Made by a program: the position numbers and the translations under genes
Shown: positions 24,031-32,316 of the stretch, piece by piece
Layout: every line of letters starts with the position of its first letter
How positions within the stretch are numbered: position 1 is the first letter of the stretch
NCBI RefSeq assembly: GCF_002158905.1
Contig: NZ_CP021433.1
Coordinates: forward strand, 1 to 39,380
From: Yoonia vestfoldensis
GTDB lineage: Bacteria > Pseudomonadota > Alphaproteobacteria > Rhodobacterales > Rhodobacteraceae
DNA length: 39,380 nt
Direction of reading: 5' to 3'
Notes under the pieces: generated by a model
The model's database searches: none
What the model saw: the letters and a program-made list of their open reading frames with translations, nothing else
What the model was told of the DNA's origin: nothing

Positions 24031-24239
24031 TGGCCCTTTCCGCTAAACGTCCAAGCCGTGGCGACGAGGCCCGCAAACGCATCCTGCACGAAGTCACCGA
24101 GACGAGTGAGAAGAAGAAGCGCCTGAATGCCGAGATCGAGGAGACACTTTATCGCAAAATCAAGATCAAGGCGGTCGAGGAGGGCCGGTCAATCTCCGAC
24201 ATCACCCGTGACCTTTGGTCTGAGTATTTGAGTAAATGA
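24027..24239 (+). CDS. ParG-like ribbon-helix-helix partition protein (70 aa)
   Basis: This is the centromere-binding partner of ParA. A basic, flexible N-terminus (SAKRPSRGDEARKRI) is followed by a C-terminal ribbon-helix-helix (KKRLNAEIEETLYRKIKIKA then VEEGRSISDITRDLW). Size and layout match ParG-type proteins. Three clusters of ACTC/GAGT boxes around the operon are its probable binding sites; the last cluster overlaps its own 3' end. Confidence 0.82.
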   Translation: MMALSAKRPSRGDEARKRILHEVTETSEKKKRLNAEIEETLYRKIKIKAVEEGRSISDITRDLWSEYLSK

Positions 24240-24257
24240 GTGTTTGAGTCATTACTC
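24222..24257. repeat. ParG-type boxes, cluster 3 (four GAGT and one ACTC)
   Basis: GAGT at 24222, 24230, 24238 and 24246 and ACTC at 24254 all fall on an exact 8-bp period. The array spans the end of the RHH gene and reaches the repA stop. As the longest cluster it is the best candidate for the centromere (parS/parC-like). Confidence 0.75.
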
Positions 24258-25342
24258 TACCAGCCGTTGCGACCGCGTTTCTTGAACCAGCTCTTGCAGA
24301 AACCGAGGAACGCGGCGTCCGGGTTCTTTGGTGGTTCTTTCTGTCTGGCGGAGTAGGTCCGCCACTCTCCTACCAGAACCTTGATGTCCCATGTCGGAGC
24401 CAGTTCCCGCGCCCGTTCCAGTGTATCAGGCGAGAGAGGCAGGACATATCCACCGGTCAGTCTATCCTGTTCTGGTTTGAGCGCATAGTTCTCCAGAAAT
24501 TCAGGTTTGGGCGTTACCGTGAGGATGTCTGCTTCCATTCGGAAGGCATAGTCCGGCATGTGGTTGTGTTCCTCGTCAGCCTTACAGATTGCTCTAACGA
24601 GCCGCCGAAATTCCTTATCAGAAGATGTGGAGCCGGTTCGGTCCTTCAGCTTGTCCAGACCGCATTTCCATTCCGGTTGCGTCCCGCATTGCTTGCGTGC
24701 CAGCTCATACAGACGGCGTTCCAGAGGCTTACGAAGCTGGAAGTAGCGACGATTGAGCGTAAGAACGTCATCCCCGGCAATGGCGTTGAAGACCCAATCG
24801 GAAAGTGTGACTTCTAGATCGAGCATCCGGCCGTCGCGGGTTTCGCGAACAATCCGGTAGCGGTCTATCAGGCTAAAGCCGTCAATCTGTTCCACGCCGC
24901 CCGTGGTGATGTTAGTCTCGATCTGCGTTCCTTGGAGACGTTCCAGCGCAGCTTTCAGGCCGCTGTAACCGGTTCCCGCAACTGGACGGTTTGTCGCGAC
25001 AAGTAGGTCGTACGCCTTAAACCGAAGGGTTCTGTGAACCTGTTTTCCGTCATTCAGAGCCGCCATCACTTGAGAAATGCAATAGATCAGCACGTCACGG
25101 TCGTGGACAGTTGCGAGACCGATCATGTTCGGCCTGATTTCCACGTAGCTCTTTCCATCGGTAGCCACATAGCGTCGTTTTTTGGTGTCAGGCTTGGTCG
25201 AGAGGGTGAAGATCGGATGCGCCATCGACGCCATGTCGCCTTTGGGCGCAGCGTCGAAGATATCACAAACGAAAAAATCCCCCTGTGCATGTCGCAAGGG
25301 AAGAAGAGGCGTCCGATCCGGTTTCGTAATTTCACCCACCAT
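24257..25342 (-). CDS. repA: Replication initiator, RPA family (361 aa)
   Basis: This initiator binds the adjacent iterons to start plasmid replication. Family features are LLPLRHAQGDFFVCDIFDAA, HPIFTLSTKPDTK, then GLATVHDRDVLIYCISQVMA, and the tandem winged-helix regions ending LERRLYELARKQCG. The start is placed at ATG 25342, 18 residues before the conserved block; a TTG at 25372 is the other option. The first iteron lies inside the first codons, suggesting tight autoregulation. No good ribosome-binding site is seen. This group is common on Rhodobacterales plasmids. Confidence 0.88.
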   Translation of the reverse strand: MVGEITKPDRTPLLPLRHAQGDFFVCDIFDAAPKGDMASMAHPIFTLSTKPDTKKRRYVATDGKSYVEIRPNMIGLATVHDRDVLIYCISQVMAALNDGKQVHRTLRFKAYDLLVATNRPVAGTGYSGLKAALERLQGTQIETNITTGGVEQIDGFSLIDRYRIVRETRDGRMLDLEVTLSDWVFNAIAGDDVLTLNRRYFQLRKPLERRLYELARKQCGTQPEWKCGLDKLKDRTGSTSSDKEFRRLVRAICKADEEHNHMPDYAFRMEADILTVTPKPEFLENYALKPEQDRLTGGYVLPLSPDTLERARELAPTWDIKVLVGEWRTYSARQKEPPKNPDAAFLGFCKSWFKKRGRNGW

Positions 25343-25470
25343 GCCACTACTATTCGTAATTTCACACACCAAGGCAAGGGATTCGTAGTATCACCCACCA
25401 CACAGGCTTTCGTAATTTCACACACCATCTTTCGTAAGATCACACACCCGTTATCGTAATATCACCCACC
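25323..25470 (+). repeat. Six replication iterons
   Basis: The unit TTCGTAATTTCACMCACC (18 bp) begins at 25323, 25353, 25382, 25409, 25431 and 25453. The first, second and fourth copies are the closest to consensus, and the last three are spaced exactly 22 bp apart, about two helix turns. The array directly precedes and overlaps repA, marking the vegetative origin. Confidence 0.9.
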
Positions 25471-25607
25471 GGAAGTTCAAAATATGCCGGATTAAAGCAT
25501 ATTTTTCAATATCTTAGGTAGGCATACGATTCGCGTAACACAGAGTCTAACACATATATAACACCCAACCTGTCAAGCTGGGACGATCACCAACAGCGCT
25601 TCACCCA
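25471..25607. other. AT-rich part of the replication origin with inverted repeat
   Basis: A markedly AT-rich stretch next to the iterons, probably the unwinding region. AAAATATGC (25479-25487) and GCATATTTT (25497-25505) form a perfect 9-bp inverted repeat. On the minus strand TTGAAA (25509-25504) and CATATT 17 bp on could be the repA promoter. No DnaA box is obvious. Confidence 0.6.
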
Positions 25608-26156
25608 TTATCGTCGATAGAACACGCAGGCATCGACACCCGTGGTTGTCGTGGTCCATGATGCCCCGAGGACAGCGCATGTGGACGCGTTGCTGGCCAA
25701 GAAACGAGGAAGCGTCACCGACAGCACCAGGGCCAGAACCAATGCACCCAGACCAAACCAGGGCAGGCGGCTTTTGAGACGACCCGCTTTCTGTTCCCGT
25801 TCAAACACCTCTCGATAGGCTCTGGACCTGTCATCTTCCGATTTGGCCAAGGCCCCGATGGTCTTATCCGTCTGGACCCCGAGGCGTCTGACAATCTCGG
25901 TCAGCGCGTCTGCGGTTGCGCCCAGGTGGCTGTCGAGGGTCTGGCCCAGAAGATCCCCGTATTTTTTCGGATTGGTTTGGTCCCGTGCGGCGAAGGCCGC
26001 GATCCGCGCTTCCGTCGCGACCTTGATCTGCTTGTCCGCCACGGCGGTCAGATCGTCGATCCTGTCGGACATACTGGCGACAGCCGTTGCCATGAGATCG
26101 AGCGTTTCGCGCAGATCATCGTCGGAGAGGGCAGGGAGGTCGGGTTGGTCTGGCAT
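25608..26156 (-). CDS. Membrane-anchored helical protein downstream of traG (182 aa)
   Basis: The first 125 residues are charged and helical with likely coiled-coil (SMSDRIDDLTAVADKQIKVA), followed by a single membrane segment (WFGLGALVLALVLSVTLPRF, about residues 136-155) and a short tail with two cysteines. It lies 18 bp after the traG stop on the same strand, so it belongs to the mobilisation operon. I do not assign a family; an accessory role for the coupling protein is plausible. Confidence 0.7.
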   Translation of the reverse strand: MPDQPDLPALSDDDLRETLDLMATAVASMSDRIDDLTAVADKQIKVATEARIAAFAARDQTNPKKYGDLLGQTLDSHLGATADALTEIVRRLGVQTDKTIGALAKSEDDRSRAYREVFEREQKAGRLKSRLPWFGLGALVLALVLSVTLPRFLASNASTCAVLGASWTTTTTGVDACVFYRR

Positions 26157-26174
26157 CGGGAGGCGTCCTTCGGA

Positions 26175-27836
26175 TTACTGGTCCTGCGGGACGAACAGCC
26201 CCCTGAACTCGGGATCGGTGTAGTAGCGCAGCTTCTGCGCCACGGCGGTGGCTTGCCCCTGCACGCGCAGGAGCTGGTTTTCCGGGCGGAGCTGCATGAT
26301 TTCATCGGGGGTGAGCAGATCGCGGCCCGTGAGGTTGTTGCTGATGCTGGGGCCGTCACCGGGTTTGAAGCTGTCGGTCTGGAATCCGGCTGTTTCCTGG
26401 CCAATCATCTGGCTCAGCCACTTGGCCGTCTCGAAGTCATTCACCCCGAAGACCTGTTGCACCCCGGCATTGGCAATGAATGTGCCCGCGCGTTCGCCGT
26501 AGAGGTCCTTGAGCTGACTCATGTCCTGCAGGATCGGCCAGAGCTGCAGCCCATAGCCCGCCATCAGACCCATAGCGCGCTCCACGGCCTCCAGACGGCC
26601 CAGGGCGGCAAACTCATCCAGGAGGAACAGCGTGGGCGTCTGGAGGCGCTGTGTGCCCCCCTGAGCGCCTGCAGGGCCGCTCAGGGGCCTCACGGACGCC
26701 TCAGCGTCCCGTGCAATGTCCTGAAGGGCCTGAGACACCAGAAGGCGCAGCCAACGGCTGTAGGCGTCCATCCGGTTCGGTGGCAGCACCAGAAACACCG
26801 AGGCGATCCGGTGACGCAGATCGGAGAAGTGGAAATCCGACTGCGACAGGACTTTGGCGATACGCGGGCTGTCCAGAAAGTGCGTGTGGCGCTGTGCGTT
26901 CGACAGTACCGAGGCGGCTTCCCGATCCGCCTTGCCAAGGAAGCGATTAGCGGCGCGAGCGATCAGCCCGCCTGCCGCATCGCTGTCCTGCATCAGCTCC
27001 AGCAGCGCGCGCAGCTTTTCCGGGGGCAGGGTGAGATATTCCCGAACGGTGGCAAGTGTCCGGCGGTTGCGGTCCTCGTGGCAGACGCAGAACATGATCA
27101 GCCCGCCAAGGATGGCCTTGGCCTCCTCGTTCCAATGCGCTTCCGTGACCTGTCCCGGCGGGTCCATGACCAGCGCCTCTGTCAGGGAGGCCGCGTCTTC
27201 GCCCAGATCGAGGCTGTCTGGTGTCAGCCGGTCGAGCGGGTTGTAGGCGGCAGATGGCATCCCCGAGACATCAAATGGATCGAGGACATGGACTGTTCCG
27301 AACCGCCGCCGCGCTTCCCCGGCGATCCGGGCATTCTCACCCTTGGGGTCGATGACCAGGACCGAGCGTTCCGCCGCCAGCAGGTTCGGGATGACGGTGC
27401 CGACGCCTTTCCCGGCCCGTGTCGGGGCGAGGGTGATCAGATGGGCCGGACCGTCATAGCGCAGCAGCCGTCCGGTGTGCGGGTTGCGCCCGATCAGAAG
27501 GCCGTCTTCCCGCTGGAGTTTCTTCAGCTCCTTGCGGTTGGCGAAGCGGGCGGAGCCGTGGCTGTCGCCGGTCAGCCCGAAGAAGGCGTCCGCGCCAGAG
27601 GCCATGCGCCAATACTGGAATCCGAAGACGCCACCAACAAAAATGAACGGCCCGAAGACCAGCCACTGCCATGCGCTTTCTCCGGGCGGCTGGTCAAAGA
27701 AGGCGAAGACGAACGGCGTGGCGACAAGTGCCCCAATCATCGCGCCGAACAGGACAGCGCCGATCATCCAGCCCAACAGGCCCCATCGGAAGGTTTCTTC
27801 GTAGAACCACGCTAAGGGGGAACTTTCAGAGAACAT
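26175..27836 (-). CDS. traG: Type IV coupling protein TraG/VirD4, 5' end replaced by transposon sequence (553 aa)
   Basis: This is the membrane ATPase that links the relaxosome to a type IV secretion channel. Walker A APTRAGKGVG (about residues 137-146) and Walker B LFLLDEFAALG are intact, after two membrane segments. Tn-B has cut the gene after its 25th codon. The present frame starts at ATG 27836, two bases after the tnpA stop, and reads through the 38-bp repeat (giving SPLAWFYEETFRWG) in phase into native TraG. The native gene (31633-31559 plus 27773-26175) would encode 557 aa; the hybrid has 553. It may still be made by reinitiation after tnpA. Confidence 0.85.
   Translation of the reverse strand: MFSESSPLAWFYEETFRWGLLGWMIGAVLFGAMIGALVATPFVFAFFDQPPGESAWQWLVFGPFIFVGGVFGFQYWRMASGADAFFGLTGDSHGSARFANRKELKKLQREDGLLIGRNPHTGRLLRYDGPAHLITLAPTRAGKGVGTVIPNLLAAERSVLVIDPKGENARIAGEARRRFGTVHVLDPFDVSGMPSAAYNPLDRLTPDSLDLGEDAASLTEALVMDPPGQVTEAHWNEEAKAILGGLIMFCVCHEDRNRRTLATVREYLTLPPEKLRALLELMQDSDAAGGLIARAANRFLGKADREAASVLSNAQRHTHFLDSPRIAKVLSQSDFHFSDLRHRIASVFLVLPPNRMDAYSRWLRLLVSQALQDIARDAEASVRPLSGPAGAQGGTQRLQTPTLFLLDEFAALGRLEAVERAMGLMAGYGLQLWPILQDMSQLKDLYGERAGTFIANAGVQQVFGVNDFETAKWLSQMIGQETAGFQTDSFKPGDGPSISNNLTGRDLLTPDEIMQLRPENQLLRVQGQATAVAQKLRYYTDPEFRGLFVPQDQ
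27774..27778. repeat. Target-site duplication CAACA, left copy (Tn-B)
   Basis: CAACA abuts the left end of Tn-B and is identical to 31559-31563. The perfect 5-bp duplication indicates a recent transposition into traG. Confidence 0.93.
27779..27816 (+). repeat. Left 38-bp terminal inverted repeat of Tn-B
   Basis: It begins GGCCCCATCGGAAGGTTTCT and ends ACGCTAAG, the usual inner end of Tn3-family repeats. It matches 31521-31558 in reverse complement except T/C in the inner CTAAG/CCAAG. Confidence 0.95.
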
Positions 27837-27838
27837 CT

Positions 27839-30790
27839 TCACGTTCCCCAGTCTCTGGCTGGTCTGATGTTTAGCGGCCGCGCAATTTTGCGGCCAGCGG
27901 CCCCAGAATGCCAATCGAAGTCGCCGGAGAGGATGACGTGTTCCCACCCGAGCGGCGAGGTATGCGGAAGCAGCTTGGCGTCGTAGAACGGGCTGGTCTG
28001 CGCGAGGTGGCTGGCCGCTCTGTCCATATAGATCGTGTTCCAGAACGTGATGGCAGCAATGACGAGGTTGAGTGCCATGGCGCGTTTCTGTTGTGCCGCG
28101 TCAGAGCGATCATGAATGCGCCCTTGTGAGTGGGCAAAGACGGCTTTCGCCAGCGAGTGGCGCGCTTCACCCTTGTTCAAGCCCGCATGGCATTCCATGC
28201 GCAGGTCGGCGTTCTCGATCCAGTCGAGCATGAAGAGCGTGCGTTCGATTCGACCGATTTCACCCAAGGCGAGGTAGAGCCGGTTTTGCTGGCGGTACGC
28301 CCCAAGCTTGCGCAGGATTTCAGACGGTTTCAGAGACTTGTCCCGAATGCTGGCCGCGAGCCGCATGATATCGCCCCAATGCTGCCGGATCACCTCTTCG
28401 TTGATTGGCTTCCCGATGAGGGGTGACAGGGTGGGCCACGACTTCGCGCCACCGAAGCATGCCAACCGCCGATCGGGAAAGTCGCGCAAGCGCGGCGCAA
28501 ACGTCATTCCCAACAGATGGAACAAGGCGAAGACGTGATCCGATACGCCGCCAGTATCTGTGTAGTGAACGAGGGGGTCGAAGCTGGCTGGGTTGCTCAG
28601 AAGGCCGTCGAGCACAAATGGCGCTTCTCCTGCGGTCGCCCCGATGACGCTGGAATGGAACGATCCGTACTGGCCAGACAGGAAGGAGTAGATTTTCAGG
28701 CCAGGGTCTGGCCCGTATTTGGCGTTGATAAGGCCACTGCCACGATTGGCAGAGAAAAACTGGCCATCCGATGAGCTGTGCGCCGCTGCGCCCCAATGTT
28801 GCGCGAAGGGCAGGCCATGATTACTATCGACAATGCGGCCCAAGGCATCCGCGAACGTCTCGGGCCGAAGGTACCATGTCTGCGCCCAAGTCAGCTGCGC
28901 ATGGCTGACACGTGATGAAGCGTGGGCCATCCGCTCCAAGCCAAGATTGGTGGCCCCTGCAAGGATCGTGGCCAGAACGGCGGCGGGCTCATCGTGCTGC
29001 TTGCCAGACCGCAGGTCAGTGAAGGCATCGAGGAACCCGGTCTGTGCATTTACCTCCCAGAGCAATTCCGTGATGCGGATGCGCGGCATCAGGGCGTCAA
29101 TCGCCCGTTCCAAGCGCGACGCAGCGGGCGGTGTGACCGCGTCATGCGGCGTAATTTTCAACCGCCCGCGCTCAATTCGGACACCAGAGAGCGCATTGCG
29201 TTTCAGGGCGCGATCCACCTGGGCCAAACGTTTCGCCAACATGGCACGACGATCCGTCAGCCATACTCCCGGATCTGTCTCAAAGCCCGCGTCGCGCATG
29301 ACAGTTTCCGCTGTATCCCGGGGCATCAGATAGCTGTCGAACCGGCGATATTCGCGACTGCCATCGACCCAAACATCTCCCGCACGCAGACGGTCTCGCA
29401 AGGTGGACACAACGGCGGTTTCGTACACGCGCCGCTGTGGTTGACCGTTGTGGTAGATCAACGACGGCCAATGCTTGGCGGCGAACGGCATGGGCAGATC
29501 ATCGGGCAACTTGCGTTTGCCAGTGCGGTTCTGATCACGCAGCAAGGCGATTGCATCTTTGAGGTCATCCCCCGCATCAGTGGCATTGAACTGGAAAGTC
29601 TCCAGAAAGGCAGGGGCGAACCTGCGCATATAGGCATAGCGCTCAGCCGCCAGAGAAAGCGGATCACTGGTTGCCAGCTCCCCGAAGTCGGCAATTTCGT
29701 CACGCTTGCCCAAGAGAATGTCCCACCCAACGTCCTCATCCAGCGCAGCAAAGGGATCTTGCCCCGTGTCCTGCGCGCGGGCCATGGCATCAATGGATGC
29801 ACCGAAGAGTTGCATCAGCTTGCCAACCCGAGTCTTCCCCATACGCCAAACCTCCTCCTGATGGTTGCGGGATCTTGAGAAGAGCTGGCCGGTCAGTCGC
29901 TCGAACATGGCGATCGTCGCGTCGGTGATCGTGATGGATAAATCCGCCGTCTGTGCCGCGAGCGTTGCGATCCGCCGCCGCTCGCCAAAATCGTTCAGCA
30001 AGCTGACGGGCGCTACAGCGCCTTCACGCGCAAACTTGAGCAGACGGTCCGGGTGCAGACCCTGGCCAAGATCTGGCGGCAGATTCAATGATCGCAGATA
30101 TTTCAAGCGGTCCAGAAGCGCGGCCATGCTGGCCGGGCTGGTCGAGTGCGGAAAGCCGCGCAACCATGTGAGCCGCGTTTGCCCTACGGACGGGTCATTC
30201 ACCAAGAGCGCCTGCAAATGGTCACGCTGCTCCAGTGAGAGGGCATCAAACAGCGCCGCGGCAGCCGCACGCCGGGCGCGCGCTCGGCCCTTCAAGGCGA
30301 GGCGCTCAAGCGTGTCTACGCTTGGTAATACCAGATGGTGCTTGCGCAAATCCGCAATCAGCGTCTCTACAATTTTCACGCCATGATCCGTTGCGAAGGC
30401 CGCACTCGTGGCGATATCCTCTGCCTGCTGCACATGTTCAGGTCCGAAAGGGGACAGCCCCAAATGGCGCATCGCGAGGGCATGGTGTTCATGCCGCGTA
30501 TTTCGCCTGACGGCATAGTCGTCGAGAGAACAGGTGCCGACCTGAAGTTGTTCGGCAAGCCAGGCGATCAGTTCAGCTGGCGGCATCATACCTTCGCTCC
30601 ACCCCAAGCCGGGGTAGCGCAGCAAGCAAATATGTACCGCAACACCAAGGTGGTTTTCGGCGCGGCGGCGAGTACGGATCAGATCAATGTCATCTCCGCT
30701 CAGCAGATAGCGGCGAATCAAAGCGTCAGAATCTGTCGGCACCCCGAAAAGGTCCGCATACGCGCGGGATGAAAGAAGTCTACGGCCCAT
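27839..30790 (-). CDS. tnpA: Tn3-family transposase TnpA of Tn-B (983 aa)
   Basis: Full-length DDE transposase. The catalytic acids are Asp675 (SSSDGQFF), Asp745 (VHYTDTGG) and Glu875 (GLNKGEARHSLA), the last within the typical NKGEARHSLA block. The N-terminus (MGRRLLSSRAYADLFGVPTD) has the DNA-binding region of the Tn4430/Tn5393-like branch. It is divergent from tnpR across the res region. The stop lies two bases before the ATG of the hybrid traG frame. Confidence 0.96.
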   Translation of the reverse strand: MGRRLLSSRAYADLFGVPTDSDALIRRYLLSGDDIDLIRTRRRAENHLGVAVHICLLRYPGLGWSEGMMPPAELIAWLAEQLQVGTCSLDDYAVRRNTRHEHHALAMRHLGLSPFGPEHVQQAEDIATSAAFATDHGVKIVETLIADLRKHHLVLPSVDTLERLALKGRARARRAAAAALFDALSLEQRDHLQALLVNDPSVGQTRLTWLRGFPHSTSPASMAALLDRLKYLRSLNLPPDLGQGLHPDRLLKFAREGAVAPVSLLNDFGERRRIATLAAQTADLSITITDATIAMFERLTGQLFSRSRNHQEEVWRMGKTRVGKLMQLFGASIDAMARAQDTGQDPFAALDEDVGWDILLGKRDEIADFGELATSDPLSLAAERYAYMRRFAPAFLETFQFNATDAGDDLKDAIALLRDQNRTGKRKLPDDLPMPFAAKHWPSLIYHNGQPQRRVYETAVVSTLRDRLRAGDVWVDGSREYRRFDSYLMPRDTAETVMRDAGFETDPGVWLTDRRAMLAKRLAQVDRALKRNALSGVRIERGRLKITPHDAVTPPAASRLERAIDALMPRIRITELLWEVNAQTGFLDAFTDLRSGKQHDEPAAVLATILAGATNLGLERMAHASSRVSHAQLTWAQTWYLRPETFADALGRIVDSNHGLPFAQHWGAAAHSSSDGQFFSANRGSGLINAKYGPDPGLKIYSFLSGQYGSFHSSVIGATAGEAPFVLDGLLSNPASFDPLVHYTDTGGVSDHVFALFHLLGMTFAPRLRDFPDRRLACFGGAKSWPTLSPLIGKPINEEVIRQHWGDIMRLAASIRDKSLKPSEILRKLGAYRQQNRLYLALGEIGRIERTLFMLDWIENADLRMECHAGLNKGEARHSLAKAVFAHSQGRIHDRSDAAQQKRAMALNLVIAAITFWNTIYMDRAASHLAQTSPFYDAKLLPHTSPLGWEHVILSGDFDWHSGAAGRKIARPLNIRPARDWGT

Positions 30791-30930
30791 AAGGTGTCCT
30801 CAAAACGTTGTTGCAAGTTTGAAGACACCGAATATTATAGAGACTGATAAAAAGACACATTTGACGTGCCAAACTGGGTTCAGAATGGTCATGTCAACTC
30901 AGGCCATAAAACGGCCGTTTTGGAGACACC
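30791..30930. promoter_or_regulatory. res region of Tn-B between tnpA and tnpR
   Basis: GGTGTCCTCAAA (from about 30791) and TTTGAAGACACC (to about 30828) form an imperfect inverted repeat with 11 of 12 matches, a good resolvase subsite. Further GACAC half-sites follow, and a palindrome AAAACGGCCGTTTT lies just before the tnpR start. The region should hold both divergent promoters. Confidence 0.75.
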
Positions 30931-31497
30931 ATGCCACGCACTGGCGACATCCTCGGATACGCAAGGGTCTCAACCGCCGACCAAGACCTGTCCGGCCAAA
31001 AAGACCGGCTGCTGCAACACGGTGCCATTCGCGTGTTCGAGGACGTGATCTCCGGCAAGACGTTCAACCGGCCCGGTTTGGCAGCCTTGCTTGATCAGGC
31101 CAGACCCAACGATACCCTCGCCGTCATCCGCCTTGATCGGTTGGGGCGCTCGCTAAAGGAACTCCTGGAAACCGTTGACGGCCTCAAAGCCAGAGAGATC
31201 AACCTCATCAGCCTCGAGGAGCGGATCGATACCACATCCGCCGCTGGAGAACTCGTATTCCACGTGTTCGGGGCCATTGCGCATTTCGAGCGCCGCCTGA
31301 TCTCAGAGCGCACCAAAGATGGCCTGATCAACGCCCGAAAGCATGGTCGCAACCCTGGACGGCCGACATTGCCACCAGAGACAATCTCAGCCCTCCAAGA
31401 TCTTGTCGGTGCCGGAAAATCCGTAGCCCAGGCCGCAAAACATCTCGGCATAGGCAGATCAACAGCTTACAAGGTCATCAGAAACACCACGCAGTAA
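30931..31497 (+). CDS. tnpR: Serine resolvase TnpR of Tn-B (188 aa)
   Basis: It resolves Tn-B cointegrates. GDILGYARVSTADQ places the catalytic Ser at residue 14; DRLGRSLKELLE, then FGAIAHFERRLISERTKDG follow, with a C-terminal HTH (SVAQAAKHLGIGRSTAYKVI). The ATG 30931 is just after GGAG and the palindrome. It ends 23 bp before the right inverted repeat. Confidence 0.95.
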   Translation: MPRTGDILGYARVSTADQDLSGQKDRLLQHGAIRVFEDVISGKTFNRPGLAALLDQARPNDTLAVIRLDRLGRSLKELLETVDGLKAREINLISLEERIDTTSAAGELVFHVFGAIAHFERRLISERTKDGLINARKHGRNPGRPTLPPETISALQDLVGAGKSVAQAAKHLGIGRSTAYKVIRNTTQ

Positions 31498-31520
31498 GCC
31501 ATGTTCAGGCTTCGTTCTTC

Positions 31521-31558
31521 CTTGGCGTGGTTCTACGAAGAAACCTTCCGATGGGGCC
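31521..31558 (-). repeat. Right 38-bp terminal inverted repeat of Tn-B
   Basis: Reverse complement of the left repeat with one mismatch (CCAAG instead of CTAAG). Confidence 0.95.
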
Positions 31559-31563
31559 CAACA
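31559..31563. repeat. Target-site duplication CAACA, right copy (Tn-B)
   Basis: Identical to 27774-27778. One copy belongs to the original traG sequence (ATC CTG TTG on the coding strand). Confidence 0.93.
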
Positions 31564-31633
31564 GGATGGGCGTGAAGATCAATCGACCGAAGAACCGGAA
31601 CAGCCCTCCGAAGACGAGCATCACGCCCCGCAT
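31559..31633 (-). pseudogene. traG: Native 5' end of traG (25 codons), separated by Tn-B
   Basis: ATG 31633 overlaps the stop of the traD-like gene (TGATG) and encodes MRGVMLVFGGLFRFFGRLIF followed by TPILL, a first hydrophobic helix. Without Tn-B this continues directly into GWMIGAVLFG of the downstream part. The fragment is orphaned and now ends in transposon DNA. Confidence 0.88.
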
Positions 31634-31944
31634 CAGGACGGCGTTTCCGGATCAGAGCTGGACGGAGCAGGGGAGGGCGTCCCCCAGTCCGCGAAGGCCT
31701 TGCGGTCCTGTTCGCGGGGCAGGTTGCGGATAAGCCGGTCGAGCATGGCGGCAGCACCGGAATCCCGCTCCGCCAGGTCCATGAGCGCCCCGCCCAGGAT
31801 CACCTTGCGCCGCGTGTCGAGTTTGCGCTGTCTGGTTGTTTCCCGGTTCTTCAGCGCCTGAAGACGGGCCTTGGCCTGAGCATATCGTTTCTCGGCGCGC
31901 TCAAGTTCTGTTTCTGCCAAATCTCTACCCTCGCCACCAAACAT
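31633..31944 (-). CDS. TraD-like mobilisation protein (103 aa)
   Basis: This small charged protein resembles the TraD/TraC accessory proteins of alphaproteobacterial conjugation systems. It has a helical N-terminus (AEKRYAQAKARLQALKNRET) followed by the recognisable RKLDTRRKVILGGALMDLAE. It probably helps the relaxase at oriT, which lies 66 bp upstream of its start. Its stop overlaps the native traG ATG. The tail is Pro/Ser-rich. Confidence 0.8.
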   Translation of the reverse strand: MFGGEGRDLAETELERAEKRYAQAKARLQALKNRETTRQRKLDTRRKVILGGALMDLAERDSGAAAMLDRLIRNLPREQDRKAFADWGTPSPAPSSSDPETPS

Positions 31945-32009
31945 TCTTGTGGTTGAAGTTGTTCTTGCCAGATCAACCGATAACGCTTACCCGTAGGCCT
32001 GTAAAGGAC

Positions 32010-32022
32010 AAGGGCGCACTTA
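32010..32022 (-). other. oriT nick region (MOBQ type)
   Basis: On the minus strand TAAGTGCGCCCTT closely resembles the nic region of RSF1010 (TAAATGCGCCCT) and of Ti-plasmid oriT. It lies between the divergent traD-like gene and the relaxase gene, next to the partial dyad GCTTAC/GTAAAG. The surrounding 31945-32563 has no gene. Confidence 0.7.
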
Positions 32023-32257
32023 TGCAAACTCTCCACCTGCGGTTCCGAGCTTTGCGTGCGATCTCTCTGGGGCAAAGCCCCGGCCGATGGCCATCCCCTT
32101 CGCTGCATGCCGCCGCGACATGGAAGGGCGCGCTGCCCCTTCCAAACCATCCCAGCCCAACCTCAGCGGTTGGATCGCGTCCCGCAAGGTCGCGCCAGCG
32201 TCTCGCCCGATGCCCCACGGTGGGGGCCGGTCTGCCGCTAGCGTCTCCCTTGCGGGA

Positions 32258-32295
32258 GGTTCGTGTCGTCGGACCTGACGGTGCCGACACGAACC
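32258..32295. repeat. 11-bp inverted repeat in the oriT-relaxase gap
   Basis: GGTTCGTGTCG (32258-32268) and CGACACGAACC (32285-32295) are perfect complements around a 16-base loop. It could be a binding site for an oriT accessory protein or a transcript hairpin before mobA. Confidence 0.65.
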
Positions 32296-32316
32296 GGGTT
32301 TGCCCCCGGCAAACCG

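Larger units (their letters stand above)
27779..31558 (-). mobile_element. Tn3-family transposon Tn-B (3780 bp), inserted in traG
   Basis: It is bounded by 38-bp inverted repeats that differ at one position and is flanked by CAACA on both sides. It carries only tnpA (minus) and tnpR (plus), divergent across a 140-bp res region. No cargo is present. It belongs to a different lineage from Tn-A: its terminal repeats and gene arrangement differ, and tnpA and tnpR are divergent here but tandem there. Confidence 0.95.

Noticed and set aside
25926..27815. A 629-codon open frame on the plus strand opposite traG
   Set aside because: It is the antisense of a gene with clear Walker motifs, has no recognisable domain and is rich in residues typical of GC-rich antisense frames.
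27837..27947. A longer traG start upstream of 27836
   Set aside because: The extra 37 codons lie antiphase inside the tnpA 3' end and have no TraG similarity; ATG 27836 is the plausible first start.
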